Part shown: positions 1-7,429 of the stretch, in pieces
Position numbering within the stretch: the stretch's first letter is position 1
How the letters are laid out: the number at the start of each line of letters is the position of its first letter
Assembly: GCA_964496975.1 (NCBI GenBank)
Contig: CAZCBN010000139.1
Location: forward strand, 1-8,180
DNA length: 8,180 nt
Origin: CAZCBN01 sp964496975
GTDB taxonomy: Bacteria > Planctomycetota > Phycisphaerae > Phycisphaerales > UBA1924
Reading direction: 5' to 3'
Position numbers and translations under genes: made by a program
Notes under the pieces: generated by a model
What the model was told of the DNA's origin: nothing
What the model saw: the letters and a program-made list of their open reading frames with translations, nothing else
The model's database searches: none

Positions 1-218
1 ACGCCGGCGACCGCGGCGTCCTGGCGAACCGTCGCGGCCAGCCGCTGGTCGCTCTGCCCGATGGTGACATAGATCGCGGCGAAGACCGCGATGACGGCGA
101 GGGTGCCGATCGTCACGATGAGCGCGCTGCCGCGCCGCACGGGCCGCCTCGCCCGGCATCGTCTCGGGCCGCGCCGGCGGCATCGCCGGCGTGTGGATCC
201 GTCCGCTTCGCGAAACAT
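1..218 (-). CDS. GspK/PilX-like minor pseudopilin, N-terminal fragment (3' end outside window, start uncertain)
   Basis: Only the N-terminus is present. The clear coding signal is RRGSALIVTIGTLAVIAVF followed by AAIYVTIGQSDQRLAATV: basic residues and Gly, then a hydrophobic helix. It resembles the leader and helix of GspK and PilX_N proteins. After the Gly the fifth residue is Val, not Glu. GspK is known as the pseudopilin that lacks Glu+5, and the gene is last in an E-F-G-H-I-J-K order. Three starts are possible: ATG at 218, in frame but without a Shine-Dalgarno and giving an Arg-rich leader; GTG at 140, in frame, with GAGG 6 nt upstream, giving a three-residue leader before Gly; or ATG at 246, with an excellent AGGAG but needing a one-base frame correction before about 140. 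Codon composition of 246-140 looks more coding-like in the frame of the 246 ATG. I give the in-frame ATG boundaries and leave the start open. Confidence 0.7.
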   Translation of the reverse strand, partial: MFREADGSTRRRCRRRGPRRCRARRPVRRGSALIVTIGTLAVIAVFAAIYVTIGQSDQRLAATVRQDAAVAG

Positions 219-252
219 CGGCGTGCGCGGTTCGATCGGCGTGCATGGTGAA

Positions 253-257
253 CTCCT
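253..257 (-). promoter_or_regulatory. Near-perfect ribosome binding site upstream of the gspK-like gene
   Basis: AGGAG on the minus strand lies 6 nt before an ATG at 246-244. It is among the best Shine-Dalgarno sites in the window. However, that ATG opens a frame one base away from the frame encoding the GspK-like membrane segment, so either a frameshift lies between them or a later start is used. Confidence 0.6.
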
Positions 258-300
258 GCGGGCGGCGTGCGGGCGTGCAACACCCACCGCCGCGGCGTCG

Positions 301-2270
301 TCAGCGTTCCCCGGCATCGGGGACGCGGAACGTCACTTCGTACGTCTGCTCAATCGTCGGGTCGGCCTCGTCGGCGAGGCGGATCGTGACACGCACCAGC
401 TTGGGCCAGGGCCACGCCGCGTCGACGGTCGACGCGGGGTCGGCGCCGGGGTCCGCGACGCCGAAGCAGTACTCGGCGATCACGTCGGTGGGCGTGGGCT
501 GCTGCTGGCTGCGCCGGAAATCGACGAGCTCGGCCGCACGCACGGAGAGGCTCTCGCCCGTGCCGGTCGCCTGCGTGATCGACTCGGCGTCCGCGGTGCT
601 GGGGAGGAGCTCGGGATCGTTCGGGATGTCAAAGCCCGGCGCCGTGGTGTTTCGCCGCTCCAGCCGGGTGTTGTCGTACGTCGGGATCTGCCCGTTGGGC
701 GTGTAGAGCCGGTCGGCGAGGAGGACGTCGCGGTTCCGCGTGTACGTGTTGGAGGCGTCGATGTCCGCGAACCGCCGCAGGCCGTGCCACACGGGCCGGG
801 CGAAGCCGGCGCCGTTGGTCCCGGCGGTGCGCAGGTCCGTGATGCCGAAGCTGAACTCCACGACGAACTCCGTGCACCGCGGCGCGAAGACCGCGCTCGA
901 GAGCATCTGCTGGTCCGCGTACTCGTAGCTCGCGCGGCGCAGTTCCGCGTCGCTCAGGTTCTCGCCGTCGTCGAAGCCCACGCGCGGGTCAGGGGGCAGC
1001 GGCTCGTAGCGCATGCGGAACCCGGTGCGGTTCGCCGCCGCCGCGTCGTACGGGATGCTCGGCAACGCCTCGAGCATCCACCGCTGAGGCAGTTGTCGGA
1101 ACGCCGCCGCGGGGGACAGNNNNNNNNNNGGTCCGCGTCCGCGACCACCGAAGGCGATGCGGCCGCGTCAAACGTCAGTCGGGGCGTTCGCGCGCCGGTC
1201 AGGTCGGGCTGCCCGATATCCGCCGGCGTGACGAGGAACCCCGCCATGGGGCCGCCCAGCCCGTCGGTATCAAACGACGGCGCGACCACCCAACCCGTGA
1301 CCTCCTGCAGCGTCGTCGCCGCCACGTCCACAAGGCCTGACATGAACAGCGGGGCCACGTCGCGCTCGGGCTCAGAGCCCAGCGCCGACACGTTGGTGTC
1401 GGCCTCGCGCAGGCCCGCCGGCGGCGCGAGGCCCGCCTCCCGCGCCTCCATGCCCGCGAGCCGGTGGAAGAGTGACTGCGCCGCGGGCGAGCCGCCGATC
1501 TGCCGCGTGTGGTCGGCGAGCCGCGCGAAGTCGTTCGGGTTCGTCGGCGGCGTCAGCCCCAGCACGCGGTTGGGCAACGGCTTCGCCGCGGGGGCCGGGG
1601 GGACCAGCAGCGTGACGTGCCGCAGCAGCGTCCAGTCCGACGCGTACTCGTTCGGGTTGTCAAAGCCGGCGGGCGAGGGCTCGCCGAGCCGCGCACCGAC
1701 AAAGTTGTTGGGCTCGTCGAGCCGCGGGCGGCGGTACCGCTCATGGTTCGCCTCGCCCGGCGCGAACTCCGGCAAACGCTGCCCGTGCCCGTAGTACACC
1801 CGCGCCTCGCCGCTCTTCACGATGAGGTCGGGATGGGGCGACGAGCGCCGGCTCGTGAACTCGCCCCGCGCGAAGAACATCAGCTCGTCGATGCGCCGCG
1901 CACGCCCGGCGCGGCCGTTGCCGTCCTCGTCGGTCGTGTCGTCGGGCGTGAGCGGCACGTCCCGGGCCTGCGGCCGCGCGCCGGTGTAGGTGTTTGTCAG
2001 CTCGTTGCGCACGACCATGAAGCCGCCCTGGCGGATCATGGACGAGAAGTCTTCCCGCATCAGCCGCTCGAGCCGGGCGGCGAAACGGTTCAGGTCGCTC
2101 ACGCGCTTGCCCCGCGTCACCGTCTCGCCCACCGACGTGAACACGCCCGCGATGATCACCGTCACCACGGCCAGCAGGCCGATCGCCACCACGACCTCCA
2201 CGAGCGTGAAGCCCGCCGACCGAGGTCCGCCCGTCGATCGCCGTGATGTCCCGTGTGATCCGCTGCGCAT
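301..2270 (-). CDS. GspJ-like minor pseudopilin, interrupted by an assembly gap
   Basis: The leader is 20 residues, ending at Gly20. The mature N-terminus is FTLVEVVVAIGLLAVVTVII, with Phe+1 and Glu+5. The stretch after the helix, NRFAARLERLMREDFSSM (61-78), resembles the post-helix region of GspJ. DTTDEDGNG (111-119) is acidic and glycine-rich. The N-terminal 380 codons run in one frame from 2270 to the N block at 1120-1129. Beyond it a different frame is open from 1119 to the TGA at 303-301 and reads LSPAAAFRQLPQRW before the next methionine. That second part has no leader of its own and ends in a domain containing PKLVRVTIRLAD, so I read both parts as one gene with a gap of unknown true size. 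The frame change then follows from the arbitrary 10 N. The product is at least about 650 residues, against roughly 200 for classical GspJ. The J assignment rests on order and the helix region. Confidence 0.85.
1120..1129. other. Assembly gap (10 N)
   Basis: A block of exactly ten N, the usual placeholder for a scaffold join of unknown length. It lies inside the GspJ-like gene, and the coding frame differs on its two sides, so the true missing length is not 10 plus a multiple of 3. Confidence 0.98.
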
Positions 2271-2276
2271 GCCTCG

Positions 2277-2282
2277 TCCCCT
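2277..2282 (-). promoter_or_regulatory. Ribosome binding site of the gspJ-like gene
   Basis: AGGGGA on the minus strand lies 6 nt before the ATG at 2270-2268. This start yields a 20-residue prepilin leader of normal design. Confidence 0.55.
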
Positions 2283-2318
2283 GGGAGCCCGCCGAGCCGG
2301 GCCGAACCACCGCGGGTG

Positions 2319-3518
2319 TCAGTTCTCGATCGTCAGCACCGCGACCGCCACGGCCCGCTGCGGCGTGAAGACCACCTGCCGAAGCCGGCTCCGCCGGTCG
2401 GCGGCGTTCGCGCTGTTGTACACCGTCGTGCCCACCGTGGCCTGCCGCGACTGAAACACCGAGTACGCCGGCCGCACCTCGACGAGCTGCTCGCCGCTGC
2501 TCGACGTGTCCGTCCCGCCCTGCATCTGCCGGTTGCGGTACGGCCCCACCACCTCGCGCACGACGCCCAGGTTGTCGACAAACCGCACGCCCGCCTGCGT
2601 GAAAAGTCGGATGTCCGCGCGCTCCGCGTCCACCGCGACATCGCTCGCCGCCGAGTTCGTCACGACGATCACCCGTCCCTCGTCCGCTTCGTCCACGGTC
2701 ACGCCTTGCACAGTGTCCCCCGCGAGCGCAACGTCGGCCGCGAGCGACAGCGGCCGGCTGTAGCGAATATCCCCGACGTTCCGACGCCCGTCCAGCGTCG
2801 GGCGACGCGTGGACGGCGCGTAGTCAAACGACACAGGAAAATGGCTCGGCGTGTTCCCCGGCAGGCCAACGCCGGTGAGCGCCCGCGACAGCGCGTCGCC
2901 CGGCCGGTCGCCGTCGCGCTCCTGCCCGCGGATGCCGGTGTCGATCCGCCGCACGAACACGGCGAGCTGCACGCGGTCCTGCGCATCGCGCCGAGCGACG
3001 GCGTCCCAGACGTACGCCGGGGCCGTGCCGGAGAACGGCGCGGGCGACAGGCGGGAGGCCACGGGGAACTCCGCCCGATTGAACGAGCCCTCGTTCAGAT
3101 AGCTGCCGAAGCGGAGGCCGCCGTCCATCTCGTAGTCACTCAGGAGGCCCGGCATCGCGCCGTTCCACTCCCAGTCGACTTCCCACAGGTAGCTGAACCC
3201 GAGGCTGTTGCCGTACTCGCCCCCGCTGTCCGCGCCGAAGACGCTCGCGCCCGCGGCGTTCGCCACGGTGATCGTGGCGTCAGCGCCGTCGTTGATGAAG
3301 CCGAGCGTGCGCACCTGGTTCTCGATCTGCGCGATGAAGGCCTGCGCCGCGGCCGCGCCCGCCACCTCGTCCGACGCCCGCCGCTGCTGCTCGATCACGG
3401 ACGGGAAGACCGCCGCGAGCCCGAGCAGGCCCAGGCCGAGCACCAGCACCGCGATCAGGATCTCGATGATCGAGAACCCCCGCGTGCCCACCCGCGTCCT
3501 GCCGCACGACGTCTTCAT
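2319..3518 (-). CDS. GspI/PilV-like minor pseudopilin
   Basis: 399 residues. The leader is 14 residues (MKTSCGRTRVGTRG). It is followed by FSIIEILIAVLVLGLGLLGL with Phe+1 and Glu+5. The GLGLLGLA pattern in the helix is typical of PilV and GspI proteins. The helix ends near AAVFPSVIEQQRRA; QQRR then leads into a long region (AAAAQAFIAQIENQV) that should continue the N-terminal pilin helix. A large periplasmic domain follows, including YVWDAVARRD and VQLAVFVRRIDTG in the middle. Classical GspI has about 120-130 residues, so this is about three times larger. The start overlaps the upstream stop (ATGA), so it is probably translationally coupled. The stop is TGA at 2321-2319, and 48 bp separate it from the next gene. 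The name PilV would apply if the machine is a pilus. Confidence 0.9.
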   Translation of the reverse strand: MKTSCGRTRVGTRGFSIIEILIAVLVLGLGLLGLAAVFPSVIEQQRRASDEVAGAAAAQAFIAQIENQVRTLGFINDGADATITVANAAGASVFGADSGGEYGNSLGFSYLWEVDWEWNGAMPGLLSDYEMDGGLRFGSYLNEGSFNRAEFPVASRLSPAPFSGTAPAYVWDAVARRDAQDRVQLAVFVRRIDTGIRGQERDGDRPGDALSRALTGVGLPGNTPSHFPVSFDYAPSTRRPTLDGRRNVGDIRYSRPLSLAADVALAGDTVQGVTVDEADEGRVIVVTNSAASDVAVDAERADIRLFTQAGVRFVDNLGVVREVVGPYRNRQMQGGTDTSSSGEQLVEVRPAYSVFQSRQATVGTTVYNSANAADRRSRLRQVVFTPQRAVAVAVLTIEN

Positions 3519-4822
3519 CGGATGGTCTCCACGATCTCGCCGGTCGCGACCTGCACCGCGAACAGGATGGCCCGCGGCTGGTCGGGCCGCGAACGGTCCT
3601 CGTCCGTCAGGGTCACGCCCGCGGGCGGGTTTTCGAGGTCGGGCACGAACTGCCCGTTGAGGTTCGTGTCCCCGCCGATCCACTGCGTGATGGCGCCGCG
3701 CACCTCGGCGTTGTCGTCCCGCGCCGGGTTGCCGGCGAAGATCGAGAAGTCGAACTCCACCCGGCGGTTCTCCGACCACGCGCGGTACACCGTGCCGGTC
3801 GTCGCGTTCGCCCGCCGCGCCCCGATGCCCGTGAGCAGGTCCTGCGTGCGGAACACGGCGAGCTGCGTCACCGCCCGGCACAGCACCGTGTCGTTGGATG
3901 CGTTGCCGAGGATGCGCGACCGGATCTCACGCGACACCGCCCGCTCGGCCAGCATCGTCCGCGCCCAGTCGATCAGGCTGTCCGCCTGGTCGGCCCGGAA
4001 GCGGGCCCGGTCGGCCGCGAACACGCCGCTCAACGCCTGGTTCCGCCGAGCCTCGTTGGGCCGCACGTCGATCACCAGCGCGTCGCGGCCGCTCGTCACG
4101 GCCGAGCCCGTCCGCGCCTCGAACCGCACCATGAAGCTTTGCCGCGGTGTCGGCGTTGACGCCGCGCCCTGCACGTACTGGAGGCCGACGTCGTAGTACC
4201 CGCTCTGCGGCAGGAGCCACTGCACGGCCTCCTTCGCCGGGTCCGACGGGTTCCGCCCGCCGTAGTTGAGCGTGTTGTACCAGTCGCACACGTTCGAGTT
4301 GCCGAGCGCAGCTTCCACGCGCGGGTCCGTCTGCGAGAGCAGCCCCGCCGGCGCCAGCCCCGCCACCTGCCAGCCCGCGGGCATGGCGATGTTCGGCGCG
4401 TCGTCGAGCGGCGCGAACACATCCCGCAGCGGGCCGCGCTGCGCGGTGTTGTCGCCGCCGAAGGAGAACTTGTCCTCCAACGTCCCCACGTACACGCACG
4501 GCACCGCCCGCGTGTTGCCGCCCTCGTCCTGAAGGAACGCCACGCACGTGTCCGCCTCTCCCGCCTCGGCGATCGCCTTCGCCACCCGCAGCGACACCAC
4601 GAGCGAGTTCGACGCCAACGCACGGTTCGCCGACGTCTGCATCGCCGTGAACGCCGGGATCGACACCGACACCACCACGGCGAGGATCGCCACGACCAGG
4701 AACAGCTCAACCAGCGTGTAGCCCGGCCGGGCGGCGTGCCGCGGGGCCGTGTGACCGCGGGCGGCGGCCGCCCGCGCGGCGCCCCAGCGGGCCGTCATCT
4801 TCGCTGCGCGACGCAGGCTCAT
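3515..4822 (-). CDS. GspH-like minor pseudopilin (prepilin N-terminal methylation domain)
   Basis: 435 residues. The leader is basic and long (34 residues) and ends at Gly34. The mature N-terminus YTLVELFLVVAILAVVVSV has Tyr+1 and Glu+5 and forms a membrane helix to about residue 56. The start at 4822 is supported by GGAGG and by the ATGA overlap with the preceding gene; M9 is a possible alternative start. The rest is a periplasmic domain I cannot assign to a fold. It has four cysteines after the helix (93, 109, 179, 315), which could form disulfides. Near the C-terminus DTNLNG followed by a downstream Asp resembles a calcium-loop pattern, but this is only a resemblance. Classical GspH has about 160-190 residues, so this protein is more than twice as long. 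The H assignment rests on gene order and the leader; it could be called simply a type II secretion pseudopilin. Its stop overlaps the next start as ATGA. Confidence 0.88.
   Translation of the reverse strand: MSLRRAAKMTARWGAARAAAARGHTAPRHAARPGYTLVELFLVVAILAVVVSVSIPAFTAMQTSANRALASNSLVVSLRVAKAIAEAGEADTCVAFLQDEGGNTRAVPCVYVGTLEDKFSFGGDNTAQRGPLRDVFAPLDDAPNIAMPAGWQVAGLAPAGLLSQTDPRVEAALGNSNVCDWYNTLNYGGRNPSDPAKEAVQWLLPQSGYYDVGLQYVQGAASTPTPRQSFMVRFEARTGSAVTSGRDALVIDVRPNEARRNQALSGVFAADRARFRADQADSLIDWARTMLAERAVSREIRSRILGNASNDTVLCRAVTQLAVFRTQDLLTGIGARRANATTGTVYRAWSENRRVEFDFSIFAGNPARDDNAEVRGAITQWIGGDTNLNGQFVPDLENPPAGVTLTDEDRSRPDQPRAILFAVQVATGEIVETIR
3527..3530 (-). promoter_or_regulatory. Ribosome binding site of the gspI/pilV-like gene
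   Basis: GGAG on the minus strand lies 8 nt before the ATG at 3518-3516, inside the last codons of the preceding gene. With the ATGA overlap it supports this start over the in-frame extension to 3881. Confidence 0.6.
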
Positions 4823-5969
4823 CGCCCCACCTCCACCAGGTTGTCGCGCCACGCGCGCCGGCGGAGCTCCACCGCCTCGGCCTCGGTCGACGGCGCCCGG
4901 GCCCCGAGCTCGCGGGCGATCACCTCCGCCGGCTCGGTGCCGAAGAGTCCGTTGGCGCCCGCGCCCACGATCGCCCACTCGGCCCCGCGTCCCCGCCCGT
5001 CAGATCGAGCGTGGCCCGCGTCGTCGCGTTCGCCGAGTCAAACTCCGCCACGAGCCGCGGGTCGAGCAGCACCGCGGGGATGTTCAGGTCCCCCGCGTCC
5101 GCCACCTGCCCCGCGTCGTCGCCGCTCACCCAGCGGTAGTAGCGGAACCCGCGGCCGTTGTTGTCCACGACGGCGTGGTAGTCCTGAAGATCGCTCTCGC
5201 TCACCCTCACACGCCTCGACGAATCAACGACCGACCCGCCGAACTCTTCGTATTCCAGCGGGTCCACGTGCTGCGTGTCCAGCGTCGCCGAGCTGCGCCC
5301 CGGGTCAAAGTACGAGTCGTACACCTTCCCCGCGTCCGTCCCGCGGCGGAAGGCCCCGGACCGCCCGACCGTCCGAAACCCGGGCCCGTCCACCCCGTCC
5401 ACCCGCGACGGCAGCGAGCCCACGAGGTAGTAGGCGAGGCTCATCTTGCTGTAGCGCTGCCCCGCTTCCAGATAGTCCGTGCTCCCGGACCGGTACCGGT
5501 TCGCCGCCCCGTCGTCCGGGTGCGAGCGGAAGAAGGCCAGGTTGTTCCCCAGGTTGTACGTGTTCGGCTGCGGAACGCCCGCCGGCTCGTACACCGGCGT
5601 CCCCGCGCGGGCGCCCTCGCCGGGCAGCGCCACGGGCGGCGCCACCGTCCGCGGGCCGAGCGACATGTTCCCGCCCGTCGCCCCGCCGTCGTACACCACG
5701 GGCACATCGAACGAGAAGTCCGTTTTGAACGCCGCGAGCGCCGTGCCCATGCTCCGCACCGTGCCGCTCGCCGCCTGGTCGCGGGCAAACGTCGCCGCCC
5801 CGCGCACGCCGACGATCAGCACGCCCAGCAGCACGCCGATGATGAGCACGCTGAACAGCACCTCGACCAGCGTGAAACCGCGCGCCGAGCGCGCGTCGCA
5901 CGCCGCCCCCGCCACCCGTTCACGCCGCCGCGGCCGTGTTGTCAGTTCCCGGTGCATCGCCGCTCCCAT
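4819..5969 (-). CDS. gspG: GspG-like major pseudopilin, apparently frameshifted near its 3' end
   Basis: Probable main subunit of the pseudopilus. The prepilin leader is 31 residues (or 27 from the alternative ATG at 5957) and ends at Gly31. The mature protein starts FTLVEVLFSVLIIG with Phe+1 and Glu+5, followed by a hydrophobic helix to about residue 55. ALAAFKTDFSFDVP (78-90) resembles the conserved region after the GspG helix. In the starting frame the ORF ends at 4920 with an unlikely tail (SWARAPTDSSAPSRRR). Another frame, first readable around 4983, gives AEWAIVGAGANGLFGTE and runs on to TGA at 4821-4819. That stop overlaps the next gene's ATG as ATGA. The motif resembles the C-terminal W/Y-x(I/L)-x-(G/S)AG-x-(D/N)G segment of GspG proteins. 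One missing base (or two extra) in the G-rich stretch at about 4985-5000 would join the frames into a protein of about 383 residues, against about 140 for classical GspG. Sequencing error and true mutation cannot be told apart here. Confidence 0.82.
4830..4834 (-). promoter_or_regulatory. Strong ribosome binding site of the gspH-like gene
   Basis: GGAGG on the minus strand lies 7 nt before the ATG at 4822-4820. It sits inside the end of the upstream gene. It sets the start at 4822 and argues against the longer ORF that extends to 4978. Confidence 0.75.
5963..5967 (-). promoter_or_regulatory. Candidate ribosome binding site favouring the second start of the gspG-like gene
   Basis: GGGAG on the minus strand lies 5 nt before the ATG at 5957-5955. 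This makes MHREL a plausible start, four residues inside the longest ORF, which begins at the ATG at 5969. Confidence 0.45.
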
Positions 5970-5988
5970 CCGCCCCGCCCGGGGACCG

Positions 5989-6019
5989 CGGGTGCCGCCG
6001 CTCGCGGCCCCCGCACCCG
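5989..6019 (-). other. GC-rich intergenic hairpin between gspF and the gspG-like gene
   Basis: On the transcribed strand CGGGTGC (6019-6013) pairs with GCACCCG (5995-5989). Inside lies a GCCG/CGGC stem (6008-6005 with 6000-5997) closed by a CGAG tetraloop, separated from the outer stem by a 4-nt and a 1-nt internal loop. No U-tract follows, so intrinsic termination is not supported. An mRNA-stability or attenuation role is possible but unproven. Confidence 0.35.
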
Positions 6020-6021
6020 GT

Positions 6022-6049
6022 TCACACGCCGCCGCTCACACGCCGCCGC
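6022..6049. repeat. Perfect 14-bp tandem duplication at the gspF 3' end
   Basis: TCACACGCCGCCGC occurs at 6022-6035 and again at 6036-6049. The second copy carries the gspF stop codon and its last codons (GGV-stop on the minus strand). The first copy is an untranslated duplicate just beyond the stop. It looks like a recent slippage duplication. Confidence 0.85.
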
Positions 6050-7340
6050 CGTTCAGGCTGTTGATCATCTCGACGAGCGGCAGGAACATCGCGACCACGA
6101 TGGTGCCGACCATGCCGCCCAGCACCACCACCATCAGCGGCTCCAGCAGGCTCACGAGCGAGGCCACCGCGACGTCGACCTCTTCGTCGTAGTTGTCCGC
6201 GATCTTCAGCATCATCGCGTCCATCTCGCCCGTCTCCTCGCCCACGTCGATCATGTTCACCACGATCGCGTCGCACGTCTTGCTCTCGCGGAGAGGGCCC
6301 GCGAAGCTCTCGCCCTCGCGGATCGAGTCGTGCACCTTCTGCAGCGCCCGCTCGAACACGAAGTTGCCGCACGTGTCCCGCGTGATGTTCACCGCCTCCA
6401 GGATCGGCACGCCCGCGCCGATCAGCGTGCCGAGCGTCCGCGTGAAGCGAGCGATCGTCGTCTTGCGGATCAGCTTCCCGAAGATCGGCGCGTACAGGAA
6501 GAGGATGTCGAACACCGCCTTGCCCGGCTTCGTCGCGCGGATCAGGTTGAACACGATCGGCGTCAGGATCGCCGCGAGGATGATGAAGACAAACCCCGGC
6601 ACCTTCTGCCCCGGCACGCCGCCCGCCACCCACCGGCTCGTGGTCATCAGCCACACCGTCAGCCCGGGCAGCTTCACGCCGAAGTCCGCGAAGATCTCCT
6701 CGAACTTCGGGATGATGAACACCATGATCGCCGTCAGGATCGTCAACGCCAGCATGATCACGACGATCGGGTACACCATCGCGCCGTTGATCCGGCGCTT
6801 CAACCGCTCGGCCTTCTCCATGAACTCCGCGAGGCGCTGCAGGATGATGTCCAGCACGCCGCCGATCTCGCCCGCGTGCACCATCTTCACATACAGCTTG
6901 TCGAACGCCCTCGGGAACTTCGCCATCGACTCGCTGAGCGAGCCGCCGCCCTCCACCTCTTCCGCCACGCCGCCCAGGATGTTCTTCATCAGCCCGGGCT
7001 TCTGCTGGCTCTCCAGGATCTGGATGCTCCGCAGCAGCGGCAGGCCCGCGTCCTGAAGCGTCGAGAGCTGCCGCGTGAACAGCGTCAGGTTCTTGGTCTT
7101 CACCCGGCCGATAGCGATGCCGCCGCTCGCCTTCTTCTTCTTCTTCGCCGTCGCCGCGGCCGCCGCGCCCACCGCCGCGCCGGACTTCGCCTTCGCCGCC
7201 GCCTTCGCCGGCTCCACCTTCGTCGGGAAGAGCTGCCGCGCCTTGATCCGCTGGATCGCCTCCTCGCTGTTCGAGGCCTCGATCGTCCCCTTCTCGGGCT
7301 TGCCCGCGGTGCTCAGCGCTTCGTATGCAAACGTCGGCAT
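6036..7340 (-). CDS. gspF: Type II secretion / type IV pilus inner-membrane platform protein, GspF/PilC family
   Basis: Polytopic inner-membrane protein that couples the GspE ATPase to pseudopilin extraction and assembly. It has 434 residues, slightly longer than the roughly 400 usual for GspF. The N-terminus MPTFAYEAL followed by KGTIEA (17-22) is the family signature. A low-complexity Ala/Lys linker follows at about 46-73, with five lysines at 66-70. Two T2SF domains come next. The first (about 85-208) contains MVHAGE (153-158) and ends in a membrane helix at about 188-210. The second (about 292-415) contains MIDVGEETGEMD (363-374) and ends with EPLMVVVLGG and a membrane helix at about 400-421. 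A third helix lies near 248-266. The stop (6038-6036) falls in one copy of a 14-bp duplication. The gene lies 176 bp downstream of gspE, a wider gap than between the pseudopilin genes, so it may have its own regulation; I could not identify a promoter. PilC is the alternative name if the machine is a pilus. Confidence 0.96.
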   Translation of the reverse strand: MPTFAYEALSTAGKPEKGTIEASNSEEAIQRIKARQLFPTKVEPAKAAAKAKSGAAVGAAAAATAKKKKKASGGIAIGRVKTKNLTLFTRQLSTLQDAGLPLLRSIQILESQQKPGLMKNILGGVAEEVEGGGSLSESMAKFPRAFDKLYVKMVHAGEIGGVLDIILQRLAEFMEKAERLKRRINGAMVYPIVVIMLALTILTAIMVFIIPKFEEIFADFGVKLPGLTVWLMTTSRWVAGGVPGQKVPGFVFIILAAILTPIVFNLIRATKPGKAVFDILFLYAPIFGKLIRKTTIARFTRTLGTLIGAGVPILEAVNITRDTCGNFVFERALQKVHDSIREGESFAGPLRESKTCDAIVVNMIDVGEETGEMDAMMLKIADNYDEEVDVAVASLVSLLEPLMVVVLGGMVGTIVVAMFLPLVEMINSLNGGGV

Positions 7341-7348
7341 GGTCGTGT

Positions 7349-7352
7349 CCTC
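7349..7352 (-). promoter_or_regulatory. Ribosome binding site of gspF
   Basis: GAGG (within TGAGGA) on the minus strand lies 8 nt before the ATG at 7340-7338. It supports this start, as does the family-typical N-terminus MPTFAYEAL. Confidence 0.65.
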
Positions 7353-7362
7353 AGTTCAAGCC

Positions 7363-7377
7363 GCGGGCCACGCCCGC
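7363..7377 (-). other. Short perfect hairpin upstream of gspF
   Basis: On the transcribed strand GCGGGC-GTG-GCCCGC forms a perfect 6-bp stem with a 3-nt loop, ending about 22 nt before the gspF start codon. No U-tract follows, so it is not a classical terminator. In DNA this GC-rich, short inverted repeats arise easily by chance. Confidence 0.3.
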
Positions 7378-7429
7378 CCAAACCCAACGCCACCCCGCAC
7401 ACACCCGAATCTCAATGCCTCGTACTCAC

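Noticed and set aside
301..1077. Separate gene starting at ATG 1077
   Set aside because: The frame is open and protein-like upstream of that methionine up to the N gap, there is no leader, and the content completes the GspJ-like protein.
91..1794. 567-residue plus-strand ORF spanning the N gap
   Set aside because: It reads through undetermined bases and is antisense to the GspJ-like gene; no motif supports it.
3519..3881. N-terminal extension of the GspI-like ORF back to 3881
   Set aside because: The extension is a shadow of the GspH-like gene, and the start at 3518 gives a standard 14-residue prepilin leader with a Shine-Dalgarno.
2316..4196. 626-residue plus-strand ORF opposite the GspI- and GspH-like genes
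   Set aside because: Composition is typical of a shadow frame (Arg, His, Pro, Val-rich) and it covers two intact genes on the other strand.
4823..4978. N-terminal extension of the GspH-like ORF back to 4978
   Set aside because: It would put about 50 Arg/Gly-rich residues before the leader and overlaps the better-supported end of the GspG-like gene; GGAGG and ATGA fix the start at 4822.
5989..6019. Rho-independent terminator after gspF
   Set aside because: The hairpin lacks a following U-tract on the transcribed strand and lies within an apparently continuous operon.
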